A stretch of 38,172 nt of DNA from Myxococcales bacterium (GTDB taxonomy: Bacteria > Myxococcota_A > Polyangia > Haliangiales > Haliangiaceae): NCBI GenBank assembly GCA_005779305.1, contig SXJR01000196.1, positions 1 to 38,172 of the forward strand, written 5' to 3'. Each line of letters begins with the position of its first letter. The first letter of the stretch is position 1. The position numbers and the translations under genes were made by a program. Below, in pieces: positions 1 to 7,897 of this stretch. The notes beneath the pieces were generated by a model that ran no database searches, was not told the origin of the DNA, and saw nothing but the letters and a program-made list of their open reading frames with translations.

Positions 1-755
1 CCGATGAGCAGGCGCTTGGGGTCGGCCGCCAGCGTGGTCTTGCCGGGGCCCGAGAGCCCGAACAGGATCGAGGTGTCGCTGCCATCGCGGGCCTGGGTGG
101 CCGAGCAGTGCATCGACAAGACGCCGCGCTTGGGCATCAGGTAGTTCATGATCGTGAAGACGCCCTTCTTCATCTCTCCGGCGTACTCGGTGCCGAGGAT
201 CACGAACTCGCGCTTGCCGAACGACAGGTCGATGGACGTCGACGAGGTCATGCCAGCGGTGTGCTTGTTGGCGGGGAAGCCACCGGCGTTGTAGATGACG
301 TAGTCGGGCGTGCCGAAGCTGGCCTGCTCCTCCGCGTTCGGGCGGATGAGCATGTTGTGCATGAACAGCGCGTGGTAGGCGCGGGCGCAGATGACGCGGA
401 TCTTGAGGCGGTAGCCCTCGTCCCAGCCTCCGTACCCGTCGACGACGTAGAGCCGATCGCGGGTGTTGAGGTAGTCGATCGCGCGCTCGCGGTTGATGAG
501 GAAGCTCTGCGGATCGAGCTTGATGTTGACGTTGCCCCACCACACGTCGTCGCGGACCTCGGGCTCGTCGACGACGCGCTTGTCGGTCGGGCTGCGGCCG
601 GTCTTCTTGCCCGAGTAGGCGATCATCGCGCCCGTCGAGGAGATTGCCGAGCCCTTCTCGTGTCGGAGCGCCGCTTCGTAGAGGAACGAGGGCGTGGCGT
701 TGCGGTAGACCTCGGAGACGTTGATGCCGTGGGGCTCGAGCGAGAATTTCGACAT
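1..755 (-). CDS. pckA: ATP-dependent phosphoenolpyruvate carboxykinase, N-terminal part (cut by window edge)
   Basis: Converts oxaloacetate plus ATP to phosphoenolpyruvate, CO2 and ADP, the entry step of gluconeogenesis, in the cytoplasm. The reading frame starts at ATG 755 and runs off the left edge, so about 251 of the roughly 530 residues of the family are present. The frame contains the family's Arg-rich substrate segment (SGKKTGRSPTDKRVV), the KREFVILGTEYAGEMKKG stretch and the kinase-1a P-loop GLSGPGKTTLAADPKRLLIG at the edge; the P-loop has Pro where Thr is common. No Shine-Dalgarno precedes the ATG. A TATAAG hexamer lies on the minus strand at 773-768, so the transcript may have a very short leader, but no convincing -35 is seen. 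Identification is firm; only the promoter is a guess. Confidence 0.97.
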   Translation of the reverse strand, partial: MSKFSLEPHGINVSEVYRNATPSFLYEAALRHEKGSAISSTGAMIAYSGKKTGRSPTDKRVVDEPEVRDDVWWGNVNIKLDPQSFLINRERAIDYLNTRDRLYVVDGYGGWDEGYRLKIRVICARAYHALFMHNMLIRPNAEEQASFGTPDYVIYNAGGFPANKHTAGMTSSTSIDLSFGKREFVILGTEYAGEMKKGVFTIMNYLMPKRGVLSMHCSATQARDGSDTSILFGLSGPGKTTLAADPKRLLI

Positions 756-870
756 GAGGGTGAACGACTTATACAACAGCCGCGTGCCGTCGGCAGCTAG
801 AACAAGCTCAACGGTTCCGCAGACCTGCGACCGTTGACCGCATCCCCAAGGCCGCGATACCAAGGCGGTT

Positions 871-2772
871 CTGGAGATCCCCGAGACCGAGCCTCGCGAC
901 GGCGCCGGCGCCCGTTGGTTCTGGATCGCGGTCGGCGGTCTATGGGCCTTCCTGGCGTTGATGGCGTACCTGACGCCGATCATCCTCGACGACTGGTACC
1001 AGGTCGGGTGGCTGCGCGAGCACGAGCTCACGCCCGGCAGCGTGGCCGAGCGGGCCCGCTGGAACTACCTCCATTACAACCCGCGGCTGGGAGAGACCTT
1101 CCTGCTCCTGGTCAACGGGCCATGGCCGTTCCGCGTGCTGCTCACGCCGCTGATCGAGCTCCTCTTGCTGTGGGTCGTGTTCGCGCTCGCGTTCGGACGC
1201 TGGCCGCGGCCGTCGGCCCGCGATGCGGGCTGGTTGGTGGTCCTGCAGGCGCTCCTGTGGGCGGCGTCGCCGGCGCCGGGCCTGCTCTGGTTCTACCGGC
1301 CGTTCACCACCAACTACCTCTACGGCGTGGCGCTGCACCTGCTGGTGGTCGTGCCGTACCGGTTCGCGCTTGTACCGGTCGGCGGCGGCAGCGTGCGCGC
1401 GCGCGTCTGGTGGGCGCCGGCGATCTTCGTCGGTGGCGTGGCCGCCGGCTGGTCGAACGAGCACACCGGCCCGGCGACGATCGTCGCCGCGATCGCGCTC
1501 TCGGTGACGCTGGTGCGCCGCGGCGTGCGGCGGGTGTGGATGGCGGCGGGCATCGCCGGGCTCGCGCTGGGCTGGGCGGCGCTCTACCTGGCGCCCGGGC
1601 AGAGCCAGCGCTACGGGGGCACCGGCGCCACGGAGTCGCGCGCGGCGAGCCTGGCCGGACGAGGGCTCGAGGGCGCCTACGACGTCGTGGCCCAGACCGT
1701 GCTCCACGCCCAGGCCGGCGTCGTGCTCGGCCTCGCCGTGATCGCGATCGCGGTGGCGCGGGCCGCGCGCCGGGGCACATCGATCGCAGGCCCGAGCCGC
1801 GACGCGACGTTCGGGATCGCCGGGCTGATCGCGTGGGCCGGGGCGATCGTCGTGACGCTATGGGCGTCGCCGCGGCTCGGCGAGCGCCTCTACCTGGCGC
1901 CCGCCGTGCTGCTGGTGGTGGCGCTGGCCGTGGCGATGGACGCCGCGCTCGCCGCCGATCGCGTGCTGCGCCGGGCGGTCGTGGCGGTGGCGGCAGTGAT
2001 CGTCGTCGCCCACGGCGCGATCTTCCTGCGCGCCCAGATCGGCGCCCACGCCGACGCCAGCGATCGCTTCGCCCGGCTCGAGCGGGCGGCCGACGGCACG
2101 GTCGCGGTGGTGCCGCCGTTCCGAGCGCCCGGACGATCGCGCTGGTTCTGGGGCGACGACTTCACCTACGCGTCCTTGCGCGAGTACGTGGCCCACGAGG
2201 TCTTCGGCCTGGCCGGCATCGAGCTCGAGGGCGCGCCGGGCTGGGCCGAGCCGACGCCGCCGTTCCGCTTCGAGGTCGTGTACACGTTCGAGCCGCCGCT
2301 CGATCGCGCGGCGCTGGCGGCGCGGGTGACGCTTCCCGACTACACGCCGACGTATTGGGAGTGGGCGCTGGCCCAGCAACGGCGGCTGGAGCCGGCGCTG
2401 CGCGCCATCGACGGGCACCGGCTGCGTGCGATCGACGTGCGCGTGACCGGCGTCGATGCGGCGATCGGCGCGGTGCTGCGCGGCCGACCGCTGTTCGCCG
2501 ACCGCTGGGCCGACGGGACCTGGCGCTTCATCTACGGCCGCCGCCGGGTCAGCGCCGACGGCTGGCCGATGTGGCGCTTCGTCGACGCCACGCTGCCGGC
2601 CGGCCTTGCCGACGCGTACGTCGTCGGCTGCGGTGTGACCACGCAGGTCGCGATCGACGCTCAGCACCTGTCGGTCGCGTTCCAGCCACGCTGCAGCGAT
2701 CTCCACGTCGCGATCGCCTGCACGCCGCGCGAGTGCTGGCTGGCCGGGACGTATGCCCGGCGCGTGCGGTAG
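871..2772 (+). CDS. DUF6056-like polytopic membrane protein (paralogue A)
   Basis: Integral membrane protein of about 600-630 residues with many hydrophobic helices and a soluble C-terminal third. It shares the block FYRPFTTNYLY..PYR, the tyrosine/NPRLGE segment near the N-terminus and the SNEHTG motif with the paralogue at 4160-5953, which marks the DUF6056 family; the fold resembles GT-C glycosyltransferases but no reaction is known. The start is uncertain. The first standard codons are TTG 958 and ATG 961, but the same frame is open back to 838 and codes for a hydrophobic helix (WFWIAVGGLWAFLALMAYL) that those starts would cut. No ATG, GTG or TTG lies between, so I drew the gene from CTG 871, behind a weak AAGGCGG. 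Its TAG stop sits inside an inverted repeat shared with the convergent neighbour. Confidence 0.8.
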   Translation: MEIPETEPRDGAGARWFWIAVGGLWAFLALMAYLTPIILDDWYQVGWLREHELTPGSVAERARWNYLHYNPRLGETFLLLVNGPWPFRVLLTPLIELLLLWVVFALAFGRWPRPSARDAGWLVVLQALLWAASPAPGLLWFYRPFTTNYLYGVALHLLVVVPYRFALVPVGGGSVRARVWWAPAIFVGGVAAGWSNEHTGPATIVAAIALSVTLVRRGVRRVWMAAGIAGLALGWAALYLAPGQSQRYGGTGATESRAASLAGRGLEGAYDVVAQTVLHAQAGVVLGLAVIAIAVARAARRGTSIAGPSRDATFGIAGLIAWAGAIVVTLWASPRLGERLYLAPAVLLVVALAVAMDAALAADRVLRRAVVAVAAVIVVAHGAIFLRAQIGAHADASDRFARLERAADGTVAVVPPFRAPGRSRWFWGDDFTYASLREYVAHEVFGLAGIELEGAPGWAEPTPPFRFEVVYTFEPPLDRAALAARVTLPDYTPTYWEWALAQQRRLEPALRAIDGHRLRAIDVRVTGVDAAIGAVLRGRPLFADRWADGTWRFIYGRRRVSADGWPMWRFVDATLPAGLADAYVVGCGVTTQVAIDAQHLSVAFQPRCSDLHVAIACTPRECWLAGTYARRVR

Positions 2773-2966
2773 GAGCCTGACCGGCGGACCTCGGGCCTCG
2801 GGCCTCGGGCCTCGGTCAGAGGTTCCGGCGTCGGGACGATGGGTGGCGGAGCGACGGGCATCGTGACCGGCGTCGGGGTGACGGGCGTCGGTCACGACGG
2901 TCTCGGTCTGGCCGAGGCCCGAAGCCTGAGGCCCGCCTGGACCCTGCTTGCGGGGCCAGGCTCCTA
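2770..2966. repeat. Long inverted repeat spanning two convergent stop codons, with a CTCGGGC tandem repeat
   Basis: The outer arms are perfect 10-mers, TAGGAGCCTG at 2770-2779 and its complement at 2957-2966, and each contains the stop codon of the gene converging on it. Inner arms at 2794-2815 and 2912-2933 pair at 20 of 22 positions. The left inner arm is made of about 3.7 tandem copies of CTCGGGC (2790-2815). The roughly 95-base loop has no gene. It could act as a bidirectional terminator or be a repetitive palindromic element; there is no T-tract, so a classical intrinsic terminator is not supported. Confidence 0.75.
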
Positions 2967-4163
2967 GGGTTCGTAGGCGCGGAAGCGGGGCTCGACGGCG
3001 ATGTCGGTGAGGCCGTGGTGCGACGCGATGCGGGCGCGGCGGGCGGCGGCGGCGAGATCGTCGCCGAGGGTCCAGAAGTCGCCGGTGACGGGGCGGATGG
3101 GCGGAACGACGGCGACGCCCTCGGCGCGGCGGAGGGCGGCGTCGCGGGAAGCGGCCTGGGCCGCGGCGTCGTCGAGGGCGTCGATGCCGGCGGCGAGCGA
3201 GACGAGATGGACCGCGACGGCGACTGCGGCGAAGGCGCGGCGCGTGGCGCCGTCGATGACGAGCAGGACGGCACGGGCGCCGGCCAGGGCGAGGAGCGCG
3301 GTGGGCGTGAACAGGGCCGCGGCATCGGGCTTGCCGGCGGTGGCGGCGATGACGAGCGACGCGGTGGCGAGGAGCGCGAGCCAGCCGATGACGGCGAGCT
3401 CGGCCGGTGGAGGCGTCGGAAGCGACGTGCGGCGGAGCCGGCTCGCGACCAGGGCGACGGTGAGCACGAGCGCCGTCCACATCACCAGCTCACCGGTCTG
3501 GTGAAGCAGCACGATCCAGCTGCCAGCGGAGATCGATGATGTCGTGGTGCCGGCGGTCGCGCCCCAGATCACGCCGGCGGCCGCGCCGGCGGCCGCGGGC
3601 AGCGTCCACGAACGGACGCGCGGTTCGAACACGGTGGGCGCGACGAGCGCGGCCAGCGTCGGAGCGGCGATCACGAGCGGACCGGCGCCAGCGACGAGGC
3701 CGAGCAGCGCCGCGATCGCGAGGCGAACGCCGCCGCCGTACGTCCATGTGCCGGTGCGGACCGGGACGAACAGCCAGAGGGCGGCGGCAAGGGCGAGCAC
3801 GTGGTGCGCGATCACTGGCCGGTGGGTGAGGACCACGCCGAGCCGCGGGCAGCCGATCCACAGGGTGGCAGCGACGACGGCGAAGGCGACAGGATCGGGC
3901 GCGTCGCGTCGCCCGGTCACGACGACGGCCGCGCCGGCCAGGGCTGCGACGACGATCAGCGGCGCGAGCGCCACGTGGGCGACGCGCGAGGTGGCGAGGA
4001 GCTGGTGGAGCAAGGCCGCCGGCGTCCAGCCGTGATCGGCGCGCAGCAGCGCGTCCCAGTCGTCGCCGCCGATCGGCGACAACCAGGCGAGGACGACGAG
4101 GCCGGCCCAGGTGATGGCCGCGATCGCGATCGCCGGGGCCTGTCTGGTCGCCGGCGCCGTCAC
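2964..4163 (-). CDS. DUF6056-related membrane protein, short divergent paralogue C
   Basis: A 399-residue polytopic membrane protein. It starts at GTG 4163, which overlaps the TGA of the upstream gene in a GTGA tetranucleotide, so the two are probably translationally coupled. It lines up with its neighbours at three places: GGDDWDALL near the N-terminus (for GDGWDYVAW), LTHRPVIAHHV (for FYRPFTVNYV) and VVPPIRPVTGDFWTLGDDL (for VVPLTDIKPTRWFRGDDF). It lacks the NPRLG and NEHTG motifs of the other two copies and also their C-terminal extension, so it is a reduced and possibly functionally altered paralogue. Function unknown. The same frame stays open far upstream of 4163, but that part is antisense or shifted relative to the real upstream gene and is not coding. 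Confidence 0.82.
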   Translation of the reverse strand: MTAPATRQAPAIAIAAITWAGLVVLAWLSPIGGDDWDALLRADHGWTPAALLHQLLATSRVAHVALAPLIVVAALAGAAVVVTGRRDAPDPVAFAVVAATLWIGCPRLGVVLTHRPVIAHHVLALAAALWLFVPVRTGTWTYGGGVRLAIAALLGLVAGAGPLVIAAPTLAALVAPTVFEPRVRSWTLPAAAGAAAGVIWGATAGTTTSSISAGSWIVLLHQTGELVMWTALVLTVALVASRLRRTSLPTPPPAELAVIGWLALLATASLVIAATAGKPDAAALFTPTALLALAGARAVLLVIDGATRRAFAAVAVAVHLVSLAAGIDALDDAAAQAASRDAALRRAEGVAVVPPIRPVTGDFWTLGDDLAAAARRARIASHHGLTDIAVEPRFRAYEP

Positions 4164-5953
4164 GTGGCTCCGTCGTACTGGGCCAGGACCAGGAAGCAGG
4201 TGTCGACGGTGCACGCGACCAGCGTGTACGTCGATGCCCGCCACACCGGGAACTGGAAGCGGCCAGGGCCGGAACGCGCGACCGGCCGCGCCGGCTCTCC
4301 GGGGATCGCGATCCACACGTCGGTCACGTCGCGGTCGTCCGAGATCCGGACCGAGCGATCGAGGCCGTCCCAGCTCAGCCGCGCGCGCGGCGCCGGTGTG
4401 AGCCCGGCGCCGGCGCGATCGACGATGAGCGGCCGGTCGCGTTGCTCGGGCAACGACCAACCGACGACGGAGAGCACGGCGCGCTCGGGTTGCGGCGTGG
4501 TGCGGGCCAGGACGTCGGTGAACATCTGCCGGGCCTTGGCGATGTCGAGCGGGAACTCGAGCCCGGTCGCGAGCGCGGCCGCTGGCGGCGAGAGCTCGAG
4601 GGCGTAGTCCCACGGCGTCGCCGGCAGCCCGCGCACCACGATGTCCTTGAGCCCGTAGTTGCGGCGCGCCACCCGCCGCCGCAGATCCGGTGAACGGAAG
4701 TCGTCGCCGCGGAACCAGCGGGTCGGCTTGATGTCGGTGAGCGGCACCACCTCGGGGGTGCTGCCCTTGGGCGCCGCCGCCAGCAGCCGGTAGCGCGCCT
4801 CGCACTCGCGATGGGCGCGCCAGTAGAGGTGGCCGAAGAGGAGCGCGTGGCCGGCGATCACCGCGATCGCGACGCCGCGGACCCACGCGCCTCGCCGGTG
4901 TGCGAGCGCGCGCCATACCAGCGGCACCACCGCGATCGCGGCCACCAGCGTCGCCGCCACGTGCAGTCGGCCGCCGAGCTTGGGCCCGAGCAGGCCGAAC
5001 GCCGACAGCGCGGCGGCGGTGGCGAGCCACCAGCGGGCCGGCAATGGACGGAGCGAATCGTCGGGCTCGGCGGCCGTGCGGCGCGCGATCCACATCGACA
5101 CGCCGGCCAGGGCGAGCAGCGTGGCCGCGGCCAGCGCGGGCGCGGCCAGCGCGACCAGGTTGCCGCCGATGTCGCGCGCGAGGACCGCGTCGAGCGGCGA
5201 GTAGTCATGGCCCAGGCCCGCATAGCGGCGGCCCTGGCCGGGGGCGAGCAGGAGCGCGGCGTAGCCGGCGGCCATGCCGATCAAGCCGCTCACCATCCAC
5301 GGACGCCGTCGCGGCGCGCGCAGGAACGCCACGGCGCCAAACCCGAGCCACGGGATGCCGGTGTGCTCGTTGCCCATGCCGGCCGCGAAGCCGAGCACCA
5401 GCATGCCGCCGGTGGCGGCGGCCGCGGCGGCGAGGCCGGGGCCGGCCAAAGTTGACAAAGTTGACACCGTCCCCCGGTAGGGAAGGGCCCATACGAGCTG
5501 GATGAGCAGGGGATAGACGTAGTTCACCGTGAAGGGTCGGTAGAAGAGGATGAGGCCGATCTGCGGGGTGACGAGGAGGACGATCGCGGTCACCACGAGC
5601 AGGCGCGCGCCGTCGCCGCGCTGGGCTGGCAGACGTCCGGCCGCGAGCACGAAGAGCGCGACCACGACGCCGAGCTCGACCAGCGGGGTCAGCACCATGT
5701 GGAGCGGCTCGACGTAGGTGAAGAACCCGAGCATCTGGCCAAGGCGGGGGTTGTCCTCGCGGTAGGACCATGAACAGAAGTCGAGGAACGAGCGCGGCGA
5801 GGCGCCGTGCGCGTCGATCCACGCCACGTAGTCCCACCCGTCGCCAAGCACCGGCTCCCACGCCGTGAGGATGGCGAGGCCGATCCAGATCGCCAGCATG
5901 ACCGCGATCACGCCGCGCCGGTCGGGGACCGGTATCCGGGCTGACGGGCTCAC
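4160..5953 (-). CDS. DUF6056-like polytopic membrane protein (paralogue B)
   Basis: A 597-residue membrane protein starting at GTG 5953. It has about 10-12 hydrophobic helices followed by a soluble C-terminal region of roughly 200 residues. Diagnostic motifs are GDGWDYVAW (about residues 38-46), YREDNPRLGQ, FYRPFTVNYVY..LPYR and GMGNEHTG; the last is the hallmark block of DUF6056. After the helices comes the conserved VVPLTDIKPTRWFRGDDF block, then a beta-rich tail ending in a Cys pair (ACTVDTCF). First gene of a two-gene operon with the coupled short paralogue at 2964-4163, and divergent from the gene at 5990 across 36 bases that hold the only AT-rich stretch (ATAACATGTATAGGAT). Probably an envelope-glycan or lipid-carrier enzyme by analogy to GT-C proteins, which is inference only. 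Confidence 0.85.
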   Translation of the reverse strand: MSPSARIPVPDRRGVIAVMLAIWIGLAILTAWEPVLGDGWDYVAWIDAHGASPRSFLDFCSWSYREDNPRLGQMLGFFTYVEPLHMVLTPLVELGVVVALFVLAAGRLPAQRGDGARLLVVTAIVLLVTPQIGLILFYRPFTVNYVYPLLIQLVWALPYRGTVSTLSTLAGPGLAAAAAATGGMLVLGFAAGMGNEHTGIPWLGFGAVAFLRAPRRRPWMVSGLIGMAAGYAALLLAPGQGRRYAGLGHDYSPLDAVLARDIGGNLVALAAPALAAATLLALAGVSMWIARRTAAEPDDSLRPLPARWWLATAAALSAFGLLGPKLGGRLHVAATLVAAIAVVPLVWRALAHRRGAWVRGVAIAVIAGHALLFGHLYWRAHRECEARYRLLAAAPKGSTPEVVPLTDIKPTRWFRGDDFRSPDLRRRVARRNYGLKDIVVRGLPATPWDYALELSPPAAALATGLEFPLDIAKARQMFTDVLARTTPQPERAVLSVVGWSLPEQRDRPLIVDRAGAGLTPAPRARLSWDGLDRSVRISDDRDVTDVWIAIPGEPARPVARSGPGRFQFPVWRASTYTLVACTVDTCFLVLAQYDGAT

Positions 5954-5989
5954 GACGCGTCGTCATAACATGTATAGGATGCCGGCCTG

Positions 5990-7369
5990 GTGTCGGCCGC
6001 GGTCCTCGATCGCCTCCCTGCGCGCATCGTCTTGCTGCTCGGGTGGATCGTGTTCCTGGTCTGCGCGTTCCCCGGCGTGATGACGTGGGACTCGTTCTCG
6101 CAGCTCGGCGAGGCGCGCAGCGGCATCTACTCAGATGGTCATCCGCCGGTGATGGCGATGCTGTGGAGCGTGCTCGATCGGCTGACGCCGGGGCCGTTCG
6201 GCATGCTGGTGGTGCAGAGCTGGGCGTTCCTCCTGGGCACGTACTTCATCGTGGCCCGGGTGATGCGGCCATCGCGGGCAGCGCTGACCGCGGTGGCCAT
6301 CCTGCTGTTCCCGCCGGTGCTCACGCCGATGATGGTGATCTGGAAGGACTGCCTGATGGCCGGCGCGCTCCTCCTCGGCGTGGCCGGCCTGCTCGACGAT
6401 CGTCGCGGCGTGCGCTTCGCCGGCCTGGCGGCGCTGATGCTGGCCACGCTGCTGCGCCACAACGCGCCGGCCGCGACCCTGCCGCTGATCGTGCTGCTGC
6501 TCGCCCGCGAGCACGCGCCGGGCTGGGGGGCGCGCCTGCGCCGCACCGGGATCGCGATCGGCGTGGCGCTGGTCATCACGGTCGCGGCGTTCGGCATCAA
6601 CGACGCCCTCACCGACAAGCGCACGCACCTTTGGCACTCGTCGGTGGCGGTCATGGACATCGTCGGCATCCAGCTCCTGGCCGGCGACCTGAGCGACGAC
6701 GAATGGAAGCGTTTGCTCGACGGCACGCCGCTCGTGGTCGACGATCACATCCAGGAGCGGGCGCGAAAGGGCTACAAGGCGTTCGACTTCAGCTCGCTGG
6801 TGTCGGGCTTCGATCGGCTGTTCGATCTCGACGAGGGTCGCAAGACCACGCCCGCCGAGCGCGCGGCGATCTATCGGGCGTGGCGCGCGCAGGTCACCCG
6901 CCATCCGTATCTCTACGTGGTGCACCGCCTGCGCACGTTCCGCCACGTGCTGGCGCTCGGGCGCAGGCCGGCCGGGATGGTGGTGGTGATCCGCGCCCGG
7001 CCCAAGCTGGCCGAGACGGCGATCGACAACGCGCCGCGCCGCTGGACCCGCTTCCAGGCCTGGCTCGACTCGTCGCTGTTCAAGGTCGCGATGCACTCGC
7101 CGCTGTGGCGGCCGTTCGTCTACCTGCTGCTCGCGGTCGCGCTCCTATGGCCGGCGCGCCATCAGCGCGACGCCTTCGCGCTCCTGGTCAGTGGCGTCAC
7201 CATGGAGCTGGCTCTCCTGCCCATCGCGTCGACGCCCGACTACCGCTACTCGCACTGGCTGGTGGTCAGCACCGTGCTCGCCGCGGTGCTGACCAGCACG
7301 CGCGCGCTGGCGCGCCGGCGTGATCGCCGGCCTGGCGCTCAGCCGACCGAGGCTTCGCCGCTGGGATGA
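5990..7369 (+). CDS. Polytopic membrane protein, GT-C glycosyltransferase-like (DUF6020-like)
   Basis: A 459-residue protein with about 10 hydrophobic helices. After the first helix comes a conserved loop, TWDSFSQLGEA..Y.DGHPPVMA, with an acidic residue and an HPP motif typical of lipid-linked-sugar transferase-like membrane proteins such as DUF6020 or GT39 relatives; a second loop carries WKDCLMAG. A soluble segment of about 120 residues lies between the two helix groups. The start is GTG 5990; a TATAGG hexamer lies 12 bases upstream and an AGGA about 10 bases upstream, and the nearby ATG at 5979 is out of frame. It is divergent from the paralogue-B operon and probably part of the same envelope cluster. 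Its last 31 bases overlap the convergent gene at 7339. The substrate cannot be told from the sequence. Confidence 0.82.
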   Translation: MSAAVLDRLPARIVLLLGWIVFLVCAFPGVMTWDSFSQLGEARSGIYSDGHPPVMAMLWSVLDRLTPGPFGMLVVQSWAFLLGTYFIVARVMRPSRAALTAVAILLFPPVLTPMMVIWKDCLMAGALLLGVAGLLDDRRGVRFAGLAALMLATLLRHNAPAATLPLIVLLLAREHAPGWGARLRRTGIAIGVALVITVAAFGINDALTDKRTHLWHSSVAVMDIVGIQLLAGDLSDDEWKRLLDGTPLVVDDHIQERARKGYKAFDFSSLVSGFDRLFDLDEGRKTTPAERAAIYRAWRAQVTRHPYLYVVHRLRTFRHVLALGRRPAGMVVVIRARPKLAETAIDNAPRRWTRFQAWLDSSLFKVAMHSPLWRPFVYLLLAVALLWPARHQRDAFALLVSGVTMELALLPIASTPDYRYSHWLVVSTVLAAVLTSTRALARRRDRRPGAQPTEASPLG

Positions 7370-7872
7370 AGCAGCGTGTCCTCGACGAACTCGAGCACCT
7401 CGCGGACCATGCTCTCGAAGTCGTCGTAGAAGACCATGTCGACCTGGTTGTCGCGCGCGTCGAACATCACCACCGGATGCTCGTCGCTGGTGCGGCCGCG
7501 CGCGGCGTCGAGGCAGAACCACTCGCGGGCGCCCGCGCCGAGGCCGACCACGACCAGCGCGTTGCCCAGCCGGTTTTCCACCCGCGCCGCCAGCGTGCGC
7601 TCGACGACGCCCTTGCCGTCGGGCGCCTTGGCATCGATGCCGACGAAGTCGTGGACCACGGCCATCTCGGCGGGCAGGGTCAGGCTCCCGAAGCGGCGCA
7701 GGAACGCGCGGTACGACGGCGGGAACGCGCCACCGAGCTGTTCCTCGGCGGCCGCGACGGCTTCCTCGGACGCCGGTCCGGCGACGGAGCATGGCTGGCC
7801 GACCTCGCGGAGGCGGGAACGCACGCGCTCGATCAGGTCGATGGTCTGGGACTGCACGCGCCGATTATGCAC
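7339..7872 (-). CDS. SMI1/KNR4 (SUKH-type) family protein
   Basis: About 177 residues, cytoplasmic, no signal peptide. The segment A.AEEQLGGAFPPSYRAFLRRFGSLTLP is the SMI1/KNR4 core helix-loop, and the later acidic block with WFCLD, FDARDNQVDMVFYDDF and VREVLEFVEDTL fits the rest of the SUKH fold. SUKH proteins are often immunity factors of polymorphic toxins, but many are stand-alone; no toxin gene is beside this one. The start is GTG 7872, 25 bases after the stop of the upstream hydrolase gene; GTG 7857 is an alternative, and an open frame further upstream only shadows the hydrolase. The 3' end overlaps the convergent membrane-protein gene by 31 bases. Confidence 0.82.
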   Translation of the reverse strand: MHNRRVQSQTIDLIERVRSRLREVGQPCSVAGPASEEAVAAAEEQLGGAFPPSYRAFLRRFGSLTLPAEMAVVHDFVGIDAKAPDGKGVVERTLAARVENRLGNALVVVGLGAGAREWFCLDAARGRTSDEHPVVMFDARDNQVDMVFYDDFESMVREVLEFVEDTLLHPSGEASVG

Positions 7873-7897
7873 GCGGATTCGCGCGCGAGCACGTCGG

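Noticed and set aside
834-2780. Long Arg/Ala/Gly-rich frame, one base shifted from the first DUF6056 gene
   Set aside because: No hydrophobic or family pattern and very high Arg content; it is the shadow of a GC-rich gene in another frame. It could hide a frameshifted start of that gene, noted separately.
1858-3480. Minus-strand open frame of 540 codons
   Set aside because: It lies antisense to paralogue A and partly in a wrong frame of paralogue C, and is dominated by Arg/Pro/His, typical of antisense GC-rich frames.
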